Notes under the pieces: model-generated | Seen by the model: only the letters and a program-made list of their open reading frames with translations | What the model was told of the DNA's origin: nothing | Database searches by the model: none | Position numbers and translations under genes: made by a program | Origin: Candidatus Altarchaeum sp. | GTDB lineage: Archaea; Altiarchaeota; Altiarchaeia; Altiarchaeales; Altiarchaeaceae | Direction of reading: 5' to 3' | Assembly: GCA_018260615.1 (NCBI GenBank) | Contig: JAGWDQ010000099.1 | Coordinates: forward strand, 2,047 to 34,500 | DNA length: 32,454 nt | In this document: positions 1 through 8,901 of the stretch, one piece after another | Numbering within the stretch: the first letter of the stretch is position 1 | Layout: each line of letters starts with the position of its first letter

Positions 1-102
1 GTGGGCGGTGAAGGAGGGGGGCACAGCATTGCGGCGGGGGCGAGAATTCCGAAGGAAAGTGTTGGGAAATTTCTGGAAATTTTAGATGGGGGGGAAATTT
101 AA
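1..102 (+). CDS. 3' end (partial) of a DHH/DHHA1 phosphoesterase, RecJ-like (VGGEGGGHSIAAGARIPKESVGKFLEILDGGEI*)
   Basis: Open reading frame from base 1 to TAA at 100-102; GGGHSIAAGA resembles the DHHA1 GGHxxAAG motif. Confidence 0.65.
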   Translation: MGGEGGGHSIAAGARIPKESVGKFLEILDGGEI

Positions 103-201
103 AAGTGTAAGGTGTATTTATGCAAATTTAATTTTTGATATTTAATTTATTTATGAATTGTTATTATATTTTTAATGCAGGTAAGATAAACTATAACGAT
201 T

Positions 202-1353
202 ATGAAACAACAATTAGGGCAATTTTTTACAACAAATTCGGACTTTATTTTGCAGGGATTGGAAAAATTTATTAAAAATGAAGAGGTTACAGACCCTTTT
301 GCAGGAAACTTGGATTTGATTAAGTGGGCAAAAAAGAATGGCGCTAAAAATGTTATAGGTTTTGACTGTGATAAAAAATATGCGAATAATGTTGGTGTTT
401 TTTATAATGATTCAATAAACTCCCCCAAAAAATATAAATTTGTCTGCACTAATCCACCTTATTTACATAAAAACAAAGCGGACAAAAAAACAAAAGAAAG
501 ATTTTTTTCCGGCGATTATTCTAATTTTGAAGATCTATACCAGGTCTCAATATTTTCAATTTTGAACTGCGAAAAAGGTATTTTAATTGTCCCGTTAAAT
601 TTTCTTTGTGCGGAAAATTCAAAAAAAATCAGAAATTTATTTTTTGATAAATTTAATATCGTAGAATTAAATATTTTTTCAGAACAGGTCTTTGAGGATA
701 CAACCTACAATGTAATATCTTTTTATTTTGAAAGAAAGAAAGATGATTTGGACAAAAATAAAATTTTCGCAACAATTTTTCCGGAAAAAAAGGAAATAAC
801 TTTCACAGTTGAAAAAAAATTTAACTGGCAATTAGGAGGAGATTTTATTGACAGGATTAAAAATACCAAAAACGATTTGGGGGTTTTCCGTCTAACTGAG
901 GACTATCTGCAATCTGGCGAATATGAGGTAGAAATGGCACTCCAAAATATTAAGGACAAAAAGACATTTCGCATCAGTCAGGACTTAAAGAAATTGCTGG
1001 AAAAGAATATTCTGTTTTTAAGGGCAATAGACAGCAAAAACGGAAAGAAAATTCAACTTGAAGACATAAGAAAATATGGAATTAACGGACTTGTCGGAAA
1101 AAAGACCTCACGAAATATGGCGTATTTGATTTTTAGAAAAGAAATATCGATTAACGAACAAATAGAATTAATGAAGAAATTTAATGACGAATTAAATCAA
1201 GAGAGAAACAAATATTTTTCATTTTTTTTAACTAATTTTAGAGACAATAACAGAAAAAGAATTTCTTTTGAAACGACCTATAAATTTTTAAATAAAATAT
1301 ATTATGAAAAAAATTCAAAACAATCTTCGCTATTTTGCACTATCCCGGAATAA
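202..1353 (+). CDS. Type II N6-adenine DNA methyltransferase
   Basis: QLGQFFTT N-terminal motif, DPFAGNLDLI (SAM motif I-like), catalytic NPPY. Confidence 0.88.
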   Translation: MKQQLGQFFTTNSDFILQGLEKFIKNEEVTDPFAGNLDLIKWAKKNGAKNVIGFDCDKKYANNVGVFYNDSINSPKKYKFVCTNPPYLHKNKADKKTKERFFSGDYSNFEDLYQVSIFSILNCEKGILIVPLNFLCAENSKKIRNLFFDKFNIVELNIFSEQVFEDTTYNVISFYFERKKDDLDKNKIFATIFPEKKEITFTVEKKFNWQLGGDFIDRIKNTKNDLGVFRLTEDYLQSGEYEVEMALQNIKDKKTFRISQDLKKLLEKNILFLRAIDSKNGKKIQLEDIRKYGINGLVGKKTSRNMAYLIFRKEISINEQIELMKKFNDELNQERNKYFSFFLTNFRDNNRKRISFETTYKFLNKIYYEKNSKQSSLFCTIPE

Positions 1354-2224
1354 TCAGGAAAAGATTTTGGACGATTTTTATGTTTTTGACGAAAAGCACC
1401 CGCAACTGCAGAAATATATTGCCAACACTAAAGAAATTAAAAATATCCTGATAACAATAAGGACATTACAAAAGAAAAAGGAGAACAAGAAAGTTATCGC
1501 AAAATATTTTTTGGAACTTTCCAAAATAATGGGAAAATTTTCTAACTGTTCGGAATTTGGTTGTTTTATAAATGCATGTGATAGCTTTTTGGATTTTGCT
1601 AAAAAAGATATTGTTTTGCTTGAAAAAATCGCAGAGAGGTATTTTGATAAAAGAATTTTAAATGAAGCGGTTCCTGAAGAATGGGTACAGGCGATTATAG
1701 ATTCAAATTCCGCCCGCAAGAAAGGAGAAGGTGGAGAAAATAAACTTTTGAATATTTTAGAAAAATACGGTTTTCAGGAAGTAAAAACATGGGAAGCGTT
1801 TTTTAATAAGCAAAAATGTGCGGCTAAATTTTCAAAAATTTTTAGTGTAACAAATGTCCGAAAAAATTTAAACATTGAATTAGCTACAAAGAAACAAAAT
1901 AAAAAACTGGACTTGATTATCAAATGTGGTAAAAATGTCTTTTTATGCGAAGCAAAGCACTTAAACACTTCCGGCGGCGCACAAAATAGCCAAATTTCTG
2001 AACTAATTGAAATTATTGGTCTGAAAGAAAAAAATAAAAATATTTCGTATATTGCATTTTTAGACGGAAGTTATTCAAATATTCTTTTAGGTGATGCAAT
2101 CGGAGGAGATAAATTGATGACACAAAAGAAAGAGATTGGGGAATGTTTAACTCGTAATCCCAGCAGTTTTTGGGTAAATACTACGGGTTTTAAATCATTG
2201 ATTTCAGATTTAAATCAAATTTAA
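1304..2224 (+). CDS. Putative cognate type II restriction endonuclease (PD-(D/E)XK-like)
   Basis: Overlaps the methyltransferase 3' end by 50 bp; KKLDLIIKCGKNVFLCEAKH fits D-x(n)-E-x-K. Confidence 0.75.
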   Translation: MKKIQNNLRYFALSRNNQEKILDDFYVFDEKHPQLQKYIANTKEIKNILITIRTLQKKKENKKVIAKYFLELSKIMGKFSNCSEFGCFINACDSFLDFAKKDIVLLEKIAERYFDKRILNEAVPEEWVQAIIDSNSARKKGEGGENKLLNILEKYGFQEVKTWEAFFNKQKCAAKFSKIFSVTNVRKNLNIELATKKQNKKLDLIIKCGKNVFLCEAKHLNTSGGAQNSQISELIEIIGLKEKNKNISYIAFLDGSYSNILLGDAIGGDKLMTQKKEIGECLTRNPSSFWVNTTGFKSLISDLNQI

Positions 2225-2226
2225 AC

Positions 2227-2463
2227 AGGGATAAATTTATTATCGGACTTGCGGATGACAGCGAGGACTCAACTATGAAAAAAATTTCGGCGAGGGCAAA
2301 TTTGGACATAGTTAAAAAAGGCACGAATTTGGGAAATATGATGAGGGAAGGATGTAAGGCAGTGGGCGGTGAAGGAGGGGGGCACAGCATTGCGGCGGGG
2401 GCGAGAATTCCGAAGGAAAGCGTTGGGAAATTTCTGGAAATTCTGGATGGGGGGGAAATTTAG
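2227..2463 (+). pseudogene. Duplicated C-terminal fragment of the DHHA1/RecJ-like gene
   Basis: In-frame NRDKFIIGLADDSEDSTMKKISARANLD...GGGHSIAAGARIPKESVGKFLEILDGGEI; the last 33 aa are identical to the partial CDS at 1-102. Confidence 0.75.
2362..2463 (+). repeat. Direct repeat of 1-102 flanking the R-M pair
   Basis: About 97% identical over 102 bp by eye; the differences are AGT/AGC and TTA/CTG, all synonymous. Confidence 0.93.
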
Positions 2464-2610
2464 GTTATTATCTGTTTAAATTTCGTATAATAATTTGCAG
2501 CAGAAACAAAATATATCCGGGTTGTTATGGTTATTTGGAGAAAGCGAAATCACTTAAATTATTTAATTTAATATACCTCTATCTAAATTATTATTATTAA
2601 ATTTATTAAA

Positions 2611-3162
2611 ATGGATATATTAGTAATATTGTTGGTTGGATTGATAGTAATAGGAATATTGGTTGTTATTGTCTACAACAGCCTTGTATCTTTAAGAAAC
2701 ATAGTAAAAAACGCATGGTCACAGATAGATGTTCAATTAAAGCGAAGATATGATCTTATACCAAATCTTGTTGAAACGGTAAAGGGCTATGCAAAACACG
2801 AAAAAGGTGTTTTTGAAGAGGTTACAAAAGCAAGAGCAAATGCAATGAACGCGCAAGGGGTTGCGGGACATGCTGACGCAGAAAATATGCTTACCGGTGC
2901 TTTAAAAAGTTTGTTTGCTGTTGCAGAAGCATATCCTGATCTTAAAGCAAGTACGAATTTTATGCAGCTGCAGGAGGAACTATCGGGAACAGAGAGCAAA
3001 ATAGCTTATGCAAGACAATTTTACAATGATTCTGTAATGACCTACAACATAAAAATTCAGCAAGTTCCAAACAACGTAATTGCAGGAGTTTTTGGTTTTA
3101 AAGAAGAGGTGCTGTTTAAAACAGAAGGTGTTGAAAGAGAACCTGTTAAAGTTAGTTTCTAA
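2611..3162 (+). CDS. LemA family protein
   Basis: N-terminal TM helix then [31 protein letters not shown] and [13 protein letters not shown] motifs. Confidence 0.95.
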   Translation: MDILVILLVGLIVIGILVVIVYNSLVSLRNIVKNAWSQIDVQLKRRYDLIPNLVETVKGYAKHEKGVFEEVTKARANAMNAQGVAGHADAENMLTGALKSLFAVAEAYPDLKASTNFMQLQEELSGTESKIAYARQFYNDSVMTYNIKIQQVPNNVIAGVFGFKEEVLFKTEGVEREPVKVSF

Positions 3163-3352
3163 ATTGAATATCTCCCAAATGGGAAAAACAATGTGTTTTT
3201 AAATAACCCTATTATCATCCGGATATTTAAAATTTATAAAATTTTAAATAACAATACACAAACAACAACATGTAAATTTCTTCGGACATTTCTTTGAAAT
3301 GTTTTATATTCGGAACAATAACTAAAATTTTGATCTTACTTTAAATATTAAA

Positions 3353-4231
3353 ATGGAAATTTACAAACAGATAGAGGAAAACAAAAGAAACTCGTGGCTT
3401 TTGTCCATACTGTTTTTTGTGATAATGTTTATTTTAGGATCTATTATTAGTGAAATCATAGGACTCGGAACGAGGGGAACAATTTTTATAATGATTCTTA
3501 CCTTAATTTATACTGGTGCCATGTATTATTTTCTTGGAAATGAAATGATATTAAGTATAAATGGCGCGCATGAAGTAAAAAAAACCGACTATCTTTATCT
3601 TTTTAACACTGTTGAAGGTTTAAGTATCGCAGCGGGAATTCCGATGCCTAAAATTTATGTAATTAAAGATCCATCTCCTAATGCTTTCGCAACCGGCAGA
3701 GATCCGCAACACAGTTCAATTGCTGTAACAACCGGGCTTCTTGAAAAATTAAACCGACTTGAACTTGAAGGTGTTATTGCTCATGAACTTTCACATATAA
3801 AAAATTTTGATATAAGATACACTTTAATTGTAATTTCAATGATTGGTGCTATAGGAATTCTTGCAGGCGTTGCATCACGTATGGGGAGGTTTGGAAAAGG
3901 AATGGGAAAAGGAGGTAAGGGTGCAGGACCATTGATAATAATCGCTGTAATTCTCGGAATCGTTGCACCAATAGTTGCCCAACTGATTAAATATGCAATT
4001 TCAAGAAAAAGGGAATATCTGGCAGATGCCAGTGGTGCGCTTCTAACAAGATACCCAAAAGGACTTGCTGACGCACTTAGAAAAATATCCCTGGCAGAAC
4101 CGATGAAATCACCGGATAAAACATCAGCATCATTATATATTTCAAATCCGTTTGGAGAAAAATCACTGAATAATTTACTTAGTACACATCCACCTATAGA
4201 AGAAAGAATAAAAGCGCTTGAGAAAATGTAA
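3353..4231 (+). CDS. htpX: M48 family zinc metalloprotease HtpX
   Basis: HELSHIKNFD (HExxH), TM helices, EYLADASGA, STHPPIEERI; adjacent to LemA as is common. Confidence 0.95.
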   Translation: MEIYKQIEENKRNSWLLSILFFVIMFILGSIISEIIGLGTRGTIFIMILTLIYTGAMYYFLGNEMILSINGAHEVKKTDYLYLFNTVEGLSIAAGIPMPKIYVIKDPSPNAFATGRDPQHSSIAVTTGLLEKLNRLELEGVIAHELSHIKNFDIRYTLIVISMIGAIGILAGVASRMGRFGKGMGKGGKGAGPLIIIAVILGIVAPIVAQLIKYAISRKREYLADASGALLTRYPKGLADALRKISLAEPMKSPDKTSASLYISNPFGEKSLNNLLSTHPPIEERIKALEKM

Positions 4232-4235
4232 AACC

Positions 4236-4266
4236 ATCGCTTGAAAAATTAGTAATTTTTTGCGAT
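4236..4266 (+). terminator. Possible terminator or hairpin downstream of htpX
   Basis: ATCGC...AAAAATTagtAATTTTT..GCGAT inverted repeat just after the stop codon. Confidence 0.45.
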
Positions 4267-4380
4267 TATAACAATGCAGCCCAATATTAGTTTTTGTCCT
4301 TTTACGAGTTATACGAGTAAATATCCGAACGAAGTGAGGTTATGTTTACAGGTCAATTAGGCGTGAAAATTGAATTATTT

Positions 4381-4690
4381 AGTGTCCATCCATAAACTCA
4401 CAATTTTTGTCATTTAGGAGCAAAGCGACTAAATATCCGAACGAAGTGAGGTTATTTTCAAAATCGCAAAGATTTTGAAAATATGAGAGCGAAGCGAACT
4501 TATTTACGAACGAAGTGAGGATAAAAACATAATAATTACTGAAAATCTTTGGATTTTCAATCTTACAAAATCTATAAAATTTTGTAATTACTCTGAAAAA
4601 GTTAAAATTTTTTCAGTCTACAAGCGTAAGCTTGGAGATATTCGGAAACTCAAAGTTTCAGATAAATCATATACTTTGTGGATGAACACT
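4381..4690. mobile_element. MITE-like element with TIR AGTGTcCATCCA.../...tGGATGaACACT and 4-bp ATTT direct repeat
   Basis: Imperfect ~20-bp terminal inverted repeats (4381-4400 / 4671-4690), ATTT at 4377-4380 and 4691-4694; the interior is non-coding hairpin-rich DNA. Confidence 0.6.
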
Positions 4691-4842
4691 ATTTAGCATA
4701 TCAACACAATATTTACGGATTTATCATGTCCTCAGTCCATATGGAACCTGCCCAATAAAACGAAATAAATTTTTCAAAAAGTAAAACTTGAAATTAATGA
4801 AAGAAAATTTTAAATTTTGACCAATTAAATGACTATTGAAAA

Positions 4843-5394
4843 ATGACTATTGAAATATTTAAGAATTGGATAAATGTATTAATCAAACCAAAAGAGGTAT
4901 TTGCACAGGAAAAGGGAAATGCAAGTTTAGGCAAAGCAATAAAAATAATTTTGATTGCAGGACTTATTGCAGGTACTTTTCATCTGGTTGCGTCGTTTAT
5001 TTTATTTGATGTTTTCTCTTTTTATAGTATGGGCATTATATTTGCTCCGATTTGGCTTTTAATAACATCCGGAATATATTATATATTTGCAAAATTGCTT
5101 AAAGGTAAAGGAAATTTCACAACACAAACATACCTTGCTGCATTGGTTTCTGCTCCGTGTATGCTAATATCAGCAGCAATAAGCATATTTCCTTTTATTG
5201 GAGCAATTATTATATTTCCCGTATTTTATGAATTATATCTTTTAACATTAGCATTAAGAGAAGTACATCAATACTCAACAGCAAGAGCTATTCTTTCATG
5301 GCTAATTCCTATGCTTATAATAATAATTGTTGTGATTATTGTACTTGTTGTTGTGTTTATGTCCATAATATCATCTAGGAATCCAAATATTTAA
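4843..5394 (+). CDS. Yip1 domain-like membrane protein
   Basis: Multi-TM; FKNWINVLIKPKEVFAQEK start is typical of Yip1-type proteins; paralogous to 5612-6259. Confidence 0.7.
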   Translation: MTIEIFKNWINVLIKPKEVFAQEKGNASLGKAIKIILIAGLIAGTFHLVASFILFDVFSFYSMGIIFAPIWLLITSGIYYIFAKLLKGKGNFTTQTYLAALVSAPCMLISAAISIFPFIGAIIIFPVFYELYLLTLALREVHQYSTARAILSWLIPMLIIIIVVIIVLVVVFMSIISSRNPNI

Positions 5395-5398
5395 AATT

Positions 5399-5571
5399 AG
5401 GTGCTCATCCCTTTAAATTGGGTTAATTAATTTGCGAGAGATATTTTAAAAATCTGCTTAAAAGAAATCTCAAAATTGAATATTATAAATTTAATTTTAA
5501 ACACCATATTTATAAAAATATTGGCAAAAAAACAAATATATAATTATCCCAATTTTAGTGGGTCAGCACCT
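5399..5571. mobile_element. MITE-like element, 173 bp, TIR AGGTGCT...AGCACCT with 6-bp AAAATT direct repeat
   Basis: AGGTGCTcatCCctttAAATTGGGttAATTA at the left vs reverse complement of TAATTATCCCAATTTTagtgGGtcAGCACCT at the right; AAAATT at 5393-5398 and 5572-5577. Confidence 0.65.
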
Positions 5572-5611
5572 AAAATTAATGAAAGAAAATTTTAAATTTC
5601 ACAAAATTAAA

Positions 5612-6259
5612 ATGACCATTGAAATATTTGAGAAGTGGATAAATGTATTAACCAAACCGAAAGAGGTATTTGCTGAAGAAAAAGCATACGCGAGTTTAGG
5701 AAAGGCAATAAAGATAATATTTGTTGCGGGAGTTATTGCAGGTATTTTTGGCATAATTGCTAACTATATTTTGCTTTCTTTGATGGGAACATTGCTCTCC
5801 TTGCCATCCTCATATACTCATTCGTTTCCTTATGGCGACTTTTTTGGAACGCCTTTATCTTTACCGGAATATTTGGCACTTTCGTTTGTAGCTGGCGTTA
5901 TATATGCTCCAATTATATTTTTAATATTCTCCGGAATAAACTATCTATTTGCAAAATTGTTTAAAGGCGAAGGAAACTTCACAACACAGACATATCTTAT
6001 TGCCTTATTTTATGCTCCTTGTATAGTGATAACATCTGCATTAGGGATAATTCCATTTTTCGGAGGACTTTTAGCACTTTTTGTACTTATTTATGAATTA
6101 TATCTTTTGACATTGGCATTAAAAGAAACACACCAATATTCAACGGGAAAGGCGATACTTACATGGTTAATCCCATTGATTATATTGATGGTTATTATGT
6201 TTGTAATTGCTATTATGTGGTTCATTTCTATGGTGCCCTTTATGAATCCAAATATTTAA
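5612..6259 (+). CDS. Yip1 domain-like membrane protein (tandem paralogue)
   Basis: MTIEIFEKWINVLTKPKEVFAEEKAYASLGKAIKIIF aligns with the 4843 gene; the internal ATG at 5612 matches the paralogue start better than the track start 5558. Confidence 0.7.
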   Translation: MTIEIFEKWINVLTKPKEVFAEEKAYASLGKAIKIIFVAGVIAGIFGIIANYILLSLMGTLLSLPSSYTHSFPYGDFFGTPLSLPEYLALSFVAGVIYAPIIFLIFSGINYLFAKLFKGEGNFTTQTYLIALFYAPCIVITSALGIIPFFGGLLALFVLIYELYLLTLALKETHQYSTGKAILTWLIPLIILMVIMFVIAIMWFISMVPFMNPNI

Positions 6260-6338
6260 AATCAATGAAGGAAAATTTTAAATTTCACAAAATTTCATAA
6301 ATTTAAGGACACCTAATCAACCAGAGCATTAAAAACAA

Positions 6339-7808
6339 TTATTCAATCTCAACCTCAACACTCATAAAAACAGGCCCCTTCAAAACAATTCTTTTATTTT
6401 CATTACTTATAAACCTTTTTGCCCTTCCTTTAATCATTATATTTACATCGGAAGGACTTTTAGCCATCTTGATTTCAAAGGTAAATTTTCCCTTCTGTCC
6501 TTCTTTAACGTTGTTCTCAATCTCTTTCGCAAAATAATTTGAAATTGCATACAGGAAATTTAAATTTGCCTTTATTCCTTTTTCTTTTATATTCTTTCCT
6601 TCTTCCCCGAATTTTTCAATATCCCCGGGAATTCCATATATATTTCCATCCAGAACATAAATTTCATTCAGTGCCGCCGGACCCAGCAAATTTTTATTTT
6701 CTTCGTCCTCAAATACAGAAATTTTAATCCTGCGATTCATTAAATTTCCTTCAAAACACAAAAATTTACAGGGTGATTTTTCATCAGCATGAATTTTTGC
6801 CGTCTCATAAATTTTGCCGGCAATATTTATTCCTTCAGCTGTTTCCGGAACAGATAGCAGACCTATTGATTTGGCAATTTCTTGAGCGCTTAAATGCACA
6901 TCTTCATAAAACTGAGGATATAAGACCTTTCGGACATCACCGATATTGTTCCTGACCATCAAAATTCTTTCAAGTCCGAAGCCGATGTTAAAAACATCCA
7001 CATCATCCGGAATATTGTAATTTTTCAAAGCCGTTCTTGAATACATTCCGCAGTCGGCAATTTCTATGCCTCCTGAAAAAATTTCATACTCTTTATCCTG
7101 CACATAATAATTTGATGTCGCCTTCTTTTTGGTAAAAATAATATTCGCAAAACCCATCTCATTTAAAATTTTCTCTGCAACACTCATTCCGTCTTCAATC
7201 TTTAAATTTTTGTCAACGAGCATGCAGGATGCCCCGTAATGTGCCCTTAAATGTGTCGCATCTTGTTTTTGCTCTCTCCTGAATCTTAATCCGATGGAAA
7301 AAAATTTTAACGGCAATTCCGCCTGTTTTTCCATCTCCGCTTCAAGTGTCAGAAACCACGCAGCCGTCATGTGAGAACGAAGGGTTGTTCTACTGCATAC
7401 CGGTTCAATATTTTTAAATGCGGGAAATAAATCAAGGATTTCCATTGCCTGCGTTGCGTTAATTTTCAGGTTTTTAATCATTTCTTCAAGCATATTGTCT
7501 CCTTCAATAACACCTTCCCGGTAATTCCGCAAAATTTTCTTAAATTTATCCGTGCTTATGTATGGAGCAATTTTTTTTATTTTTGTAATATCATCATCAC
7601 TCATTCCTATATCCGGCCTCGGAAGTCCGCCGAGATAAAAGACCCTGTCAAGGATTACAGGTGCTTCTTTTCCATACTGCTTATATACATCCTCTTCCTG
7701 AATAAACACAGGATTTTCAATCTCATCAAAACCAATACTGAGGAAAATTTCCCTTGTTTTTTGTATGAGCGTGTGGATTGTATGTGCTTTGCCTTGCGTT
7801 GTTTGCAT
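6339..7808 (-). CDS. sepS: O-phosphoseryl-tRNA(Cys) synthetase (SepRS)
   Basis: YKQYGKEAPVILDRVFYLGGLPRPDIGMSDDDITKIKK, TLRSHMTAAWFLT, RFRREQKQDATHL, GFGLERILM, NLLGPAALNEIYVLDGNIYGIP, C-terminal GPVFMSVEVEIE; all match recalled SepRS conserved segments. Confidence 0.93.
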   Translation of the reverse strand: MQTTQGKAHTIHTLIQKTREIFLSIGFDEIENPVFIQEEDVYKQYGKEAPVILDRVFYLGGLPRPDIGMSDDDITKIKKIAPYISTDKFKKILRNYREGVIEGDNMLEEMIKNLKINATQAMEILDLFPAFKNIEPVCSRTTLRSHMTAAWFLTLEAEMEKQAELPLKFFSIGLRFRREQKQDATHLRAHYGASCMLVDKNLKIEDGMSVAEKILNEMGFANIIFTKKKATSNYYVQDKEYEIFSGGIEIADCGMYSRTALKNYNIPDDVDVFNIGFGLERILMVRNNIGDVRKVLYPQFYEDVHLSAQEIAKSIGLLSVPETAEGINIAGKIYETAKIHADEKSPCKFLCFEGNLMNRRIKISVFEDEENKNLLGPAALNEIYVLDGNIYGIPGDIEKFGEEGKNIKEKGIKANLNFLYAISNYFAKEIENNVKEGQKGKFTFEIKMAKSPSDVNIMIKGRAKRFISNENKRIVLKGPVFMSVEVEIE

Positions 7809-7822
7809 CGTAAATTTTTAAA
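7605..7822 (-). repeat. Direct repeat: 5' end plus upstream of sepS (copy 1)
   Basis: Long high-identity match to 8701-8917. Confidence 0.85.
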
Positions 7823-7849
7823 TTTTTTTGAGAATGTTTAAAATTTTGG

Positions 7850-8434
7850 TTAATCTTCTGTTAAATCGCAATATTTTTTTATTTTATCTTTAATTTTTAA
7901 TAGTTCATCATAGACACCTCGTTTTTTCGCATTTTCTTCAATATACTTTTCGTCTAATTTTCCTATTTGCCTTACATAAATTCCGATTGCATCATTTATG
8001 TCATGCTCTCTTGCGAATATGAGTTTGTTTATTATTGTGTCTTCCGGGGATGCCATAAGTATTTCAACGCCATTGTTATCAATTTTTCTTTCGGTCTTAA
8101 TTGTTTGTTTCTCTCCTGCACCATAAGCACCCTTAGCATCTATATGATATACAGAAAGCGTGTCAAATATAGTAAAATGACTTTTCTCTTTTAATGCTTC
8201 TTGTATTTCGTACTCGTCAATTGAAAAACCATTTGCACATAAAACATCAACAAATTCCTGAATTTTTTCATGTTTCAAGTCCATTATAACATCAACATCT
8301 CTCGTAGTTCTGATATTCCCCCAACATACAACTGCTATGCCTCCTACTATTGCATAATCAATATCAAGTTTTTTCATAATTTTTGCAATATCTGTTACAA
8401 TGTCCTCTAGTGTTCGTTTTTTATCTTCGTTCAT
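7850..8434 (-). CDS. Nucleotidyltransferase-fold protein (MNT/DUF6036-like), possible toxin or antitoxin
   Basis: DYAIVGGIAVVCWGNIRTTRDVDVIMDL: GG...R.T.DVD nucleotidyltransferase core. Confidence 0.8.
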   Translation of the reverse strand: MNEDKKRTLEDIVTDIAKIMKKLDIDYAIVGGIAVVCWGNIRTTRDVDVIMDLKHEKIQEFVDVLCANGFSIDEYEIQEALKEKSHFTIFDTLSVYHIDAKGAYGAGEKQTIKTERKIDNNGVEILMASPEDTIINKLIFAREHDINDAIGIYVRQIGKLDEKYIEENAKKRGVYDELLKIKDKIKKYCDLTED

Positions 8435-8600
8435 TTGTCGCTAATTTTGATAATTTTTCGGCAAAGTTGATCATGTCAAACATCACTTTTAAGGTCTCTA
8501 CCGGTTTTTTATCCCTCAGGGCAATAGCGTCCCTGATCCATTCTCTTTCTGTTATTTCTTTAACTTCCCGGCGCAATTTTTGTAAATTTTGAGATGTCAT
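8421..8600 (-). CDS. Small (59 aa) hypothetical partner of the nucleotidyltransferase
   Basis: Translated by hand: MTSQNLQKLRREVKEITEREWIRDAIALRDKKPVETLKVMFDMINFAEKLSKLATNERR*; overlaps the downstream start codon, suggesting translational coupling. Confidence 0.6.
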   Translation of the reverse strand: MTSQNLQKLRREVKEITEREWIRDAIALRDKKPVETLKVMFDMINFAEKLSKLATNERR

Positions 8601-8697
8601 TTCTTATTAATTACACTTTGATTGAATTTAAAATGATTGTGCTCTTGCTGATGTAAGGATTAATGCCCTTTATTTTTGAAATTTATTCATCGCTTAA

Positions 8698-8901
8698 TTA
8701 TATATCCGGTCCGGGAAGTCCGCCAAGATAAAAGACCCTGTCAAGTGTTACCGGTGCTTCCTTTCCGTATTGTTTAGATACATCTTCTTCCTGAATAAAT
8801 AAAGGATTTTCAATCTCATCAAAACCAATAATAAGAAAAATTTCTCTTGTTTTTTGTATGAGCGTGTGGGGCAGATGTGCTTTGCCTTGCATTGTTTGCA
8901 T
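8698..8901 (-). pseudogene. Truncated duplicate of the sepS N-terminus
   Basis: MQTMQGKAHLPHTLIQKTREIFLIIGFDEIENPLFIQEEDVSKQYGKEAPVTLDRVFYLGGLPGPDI* vs sepS MQTTQGKAHTIHTLIQKTREIFLSIGFDEIENPVFIQEEDVYKQYGKEAPVILDRVFYLGGLPRPDI. Confidence 0.92.

Noticed and set aside
1378-1719. Minus-strand ORF opposite the restriction endonuclease (113 aa)
   Set aside because: Antisense to a coherent coding ORF, low-complexity Ser/Phe-rich composition; typical shadow ORF.
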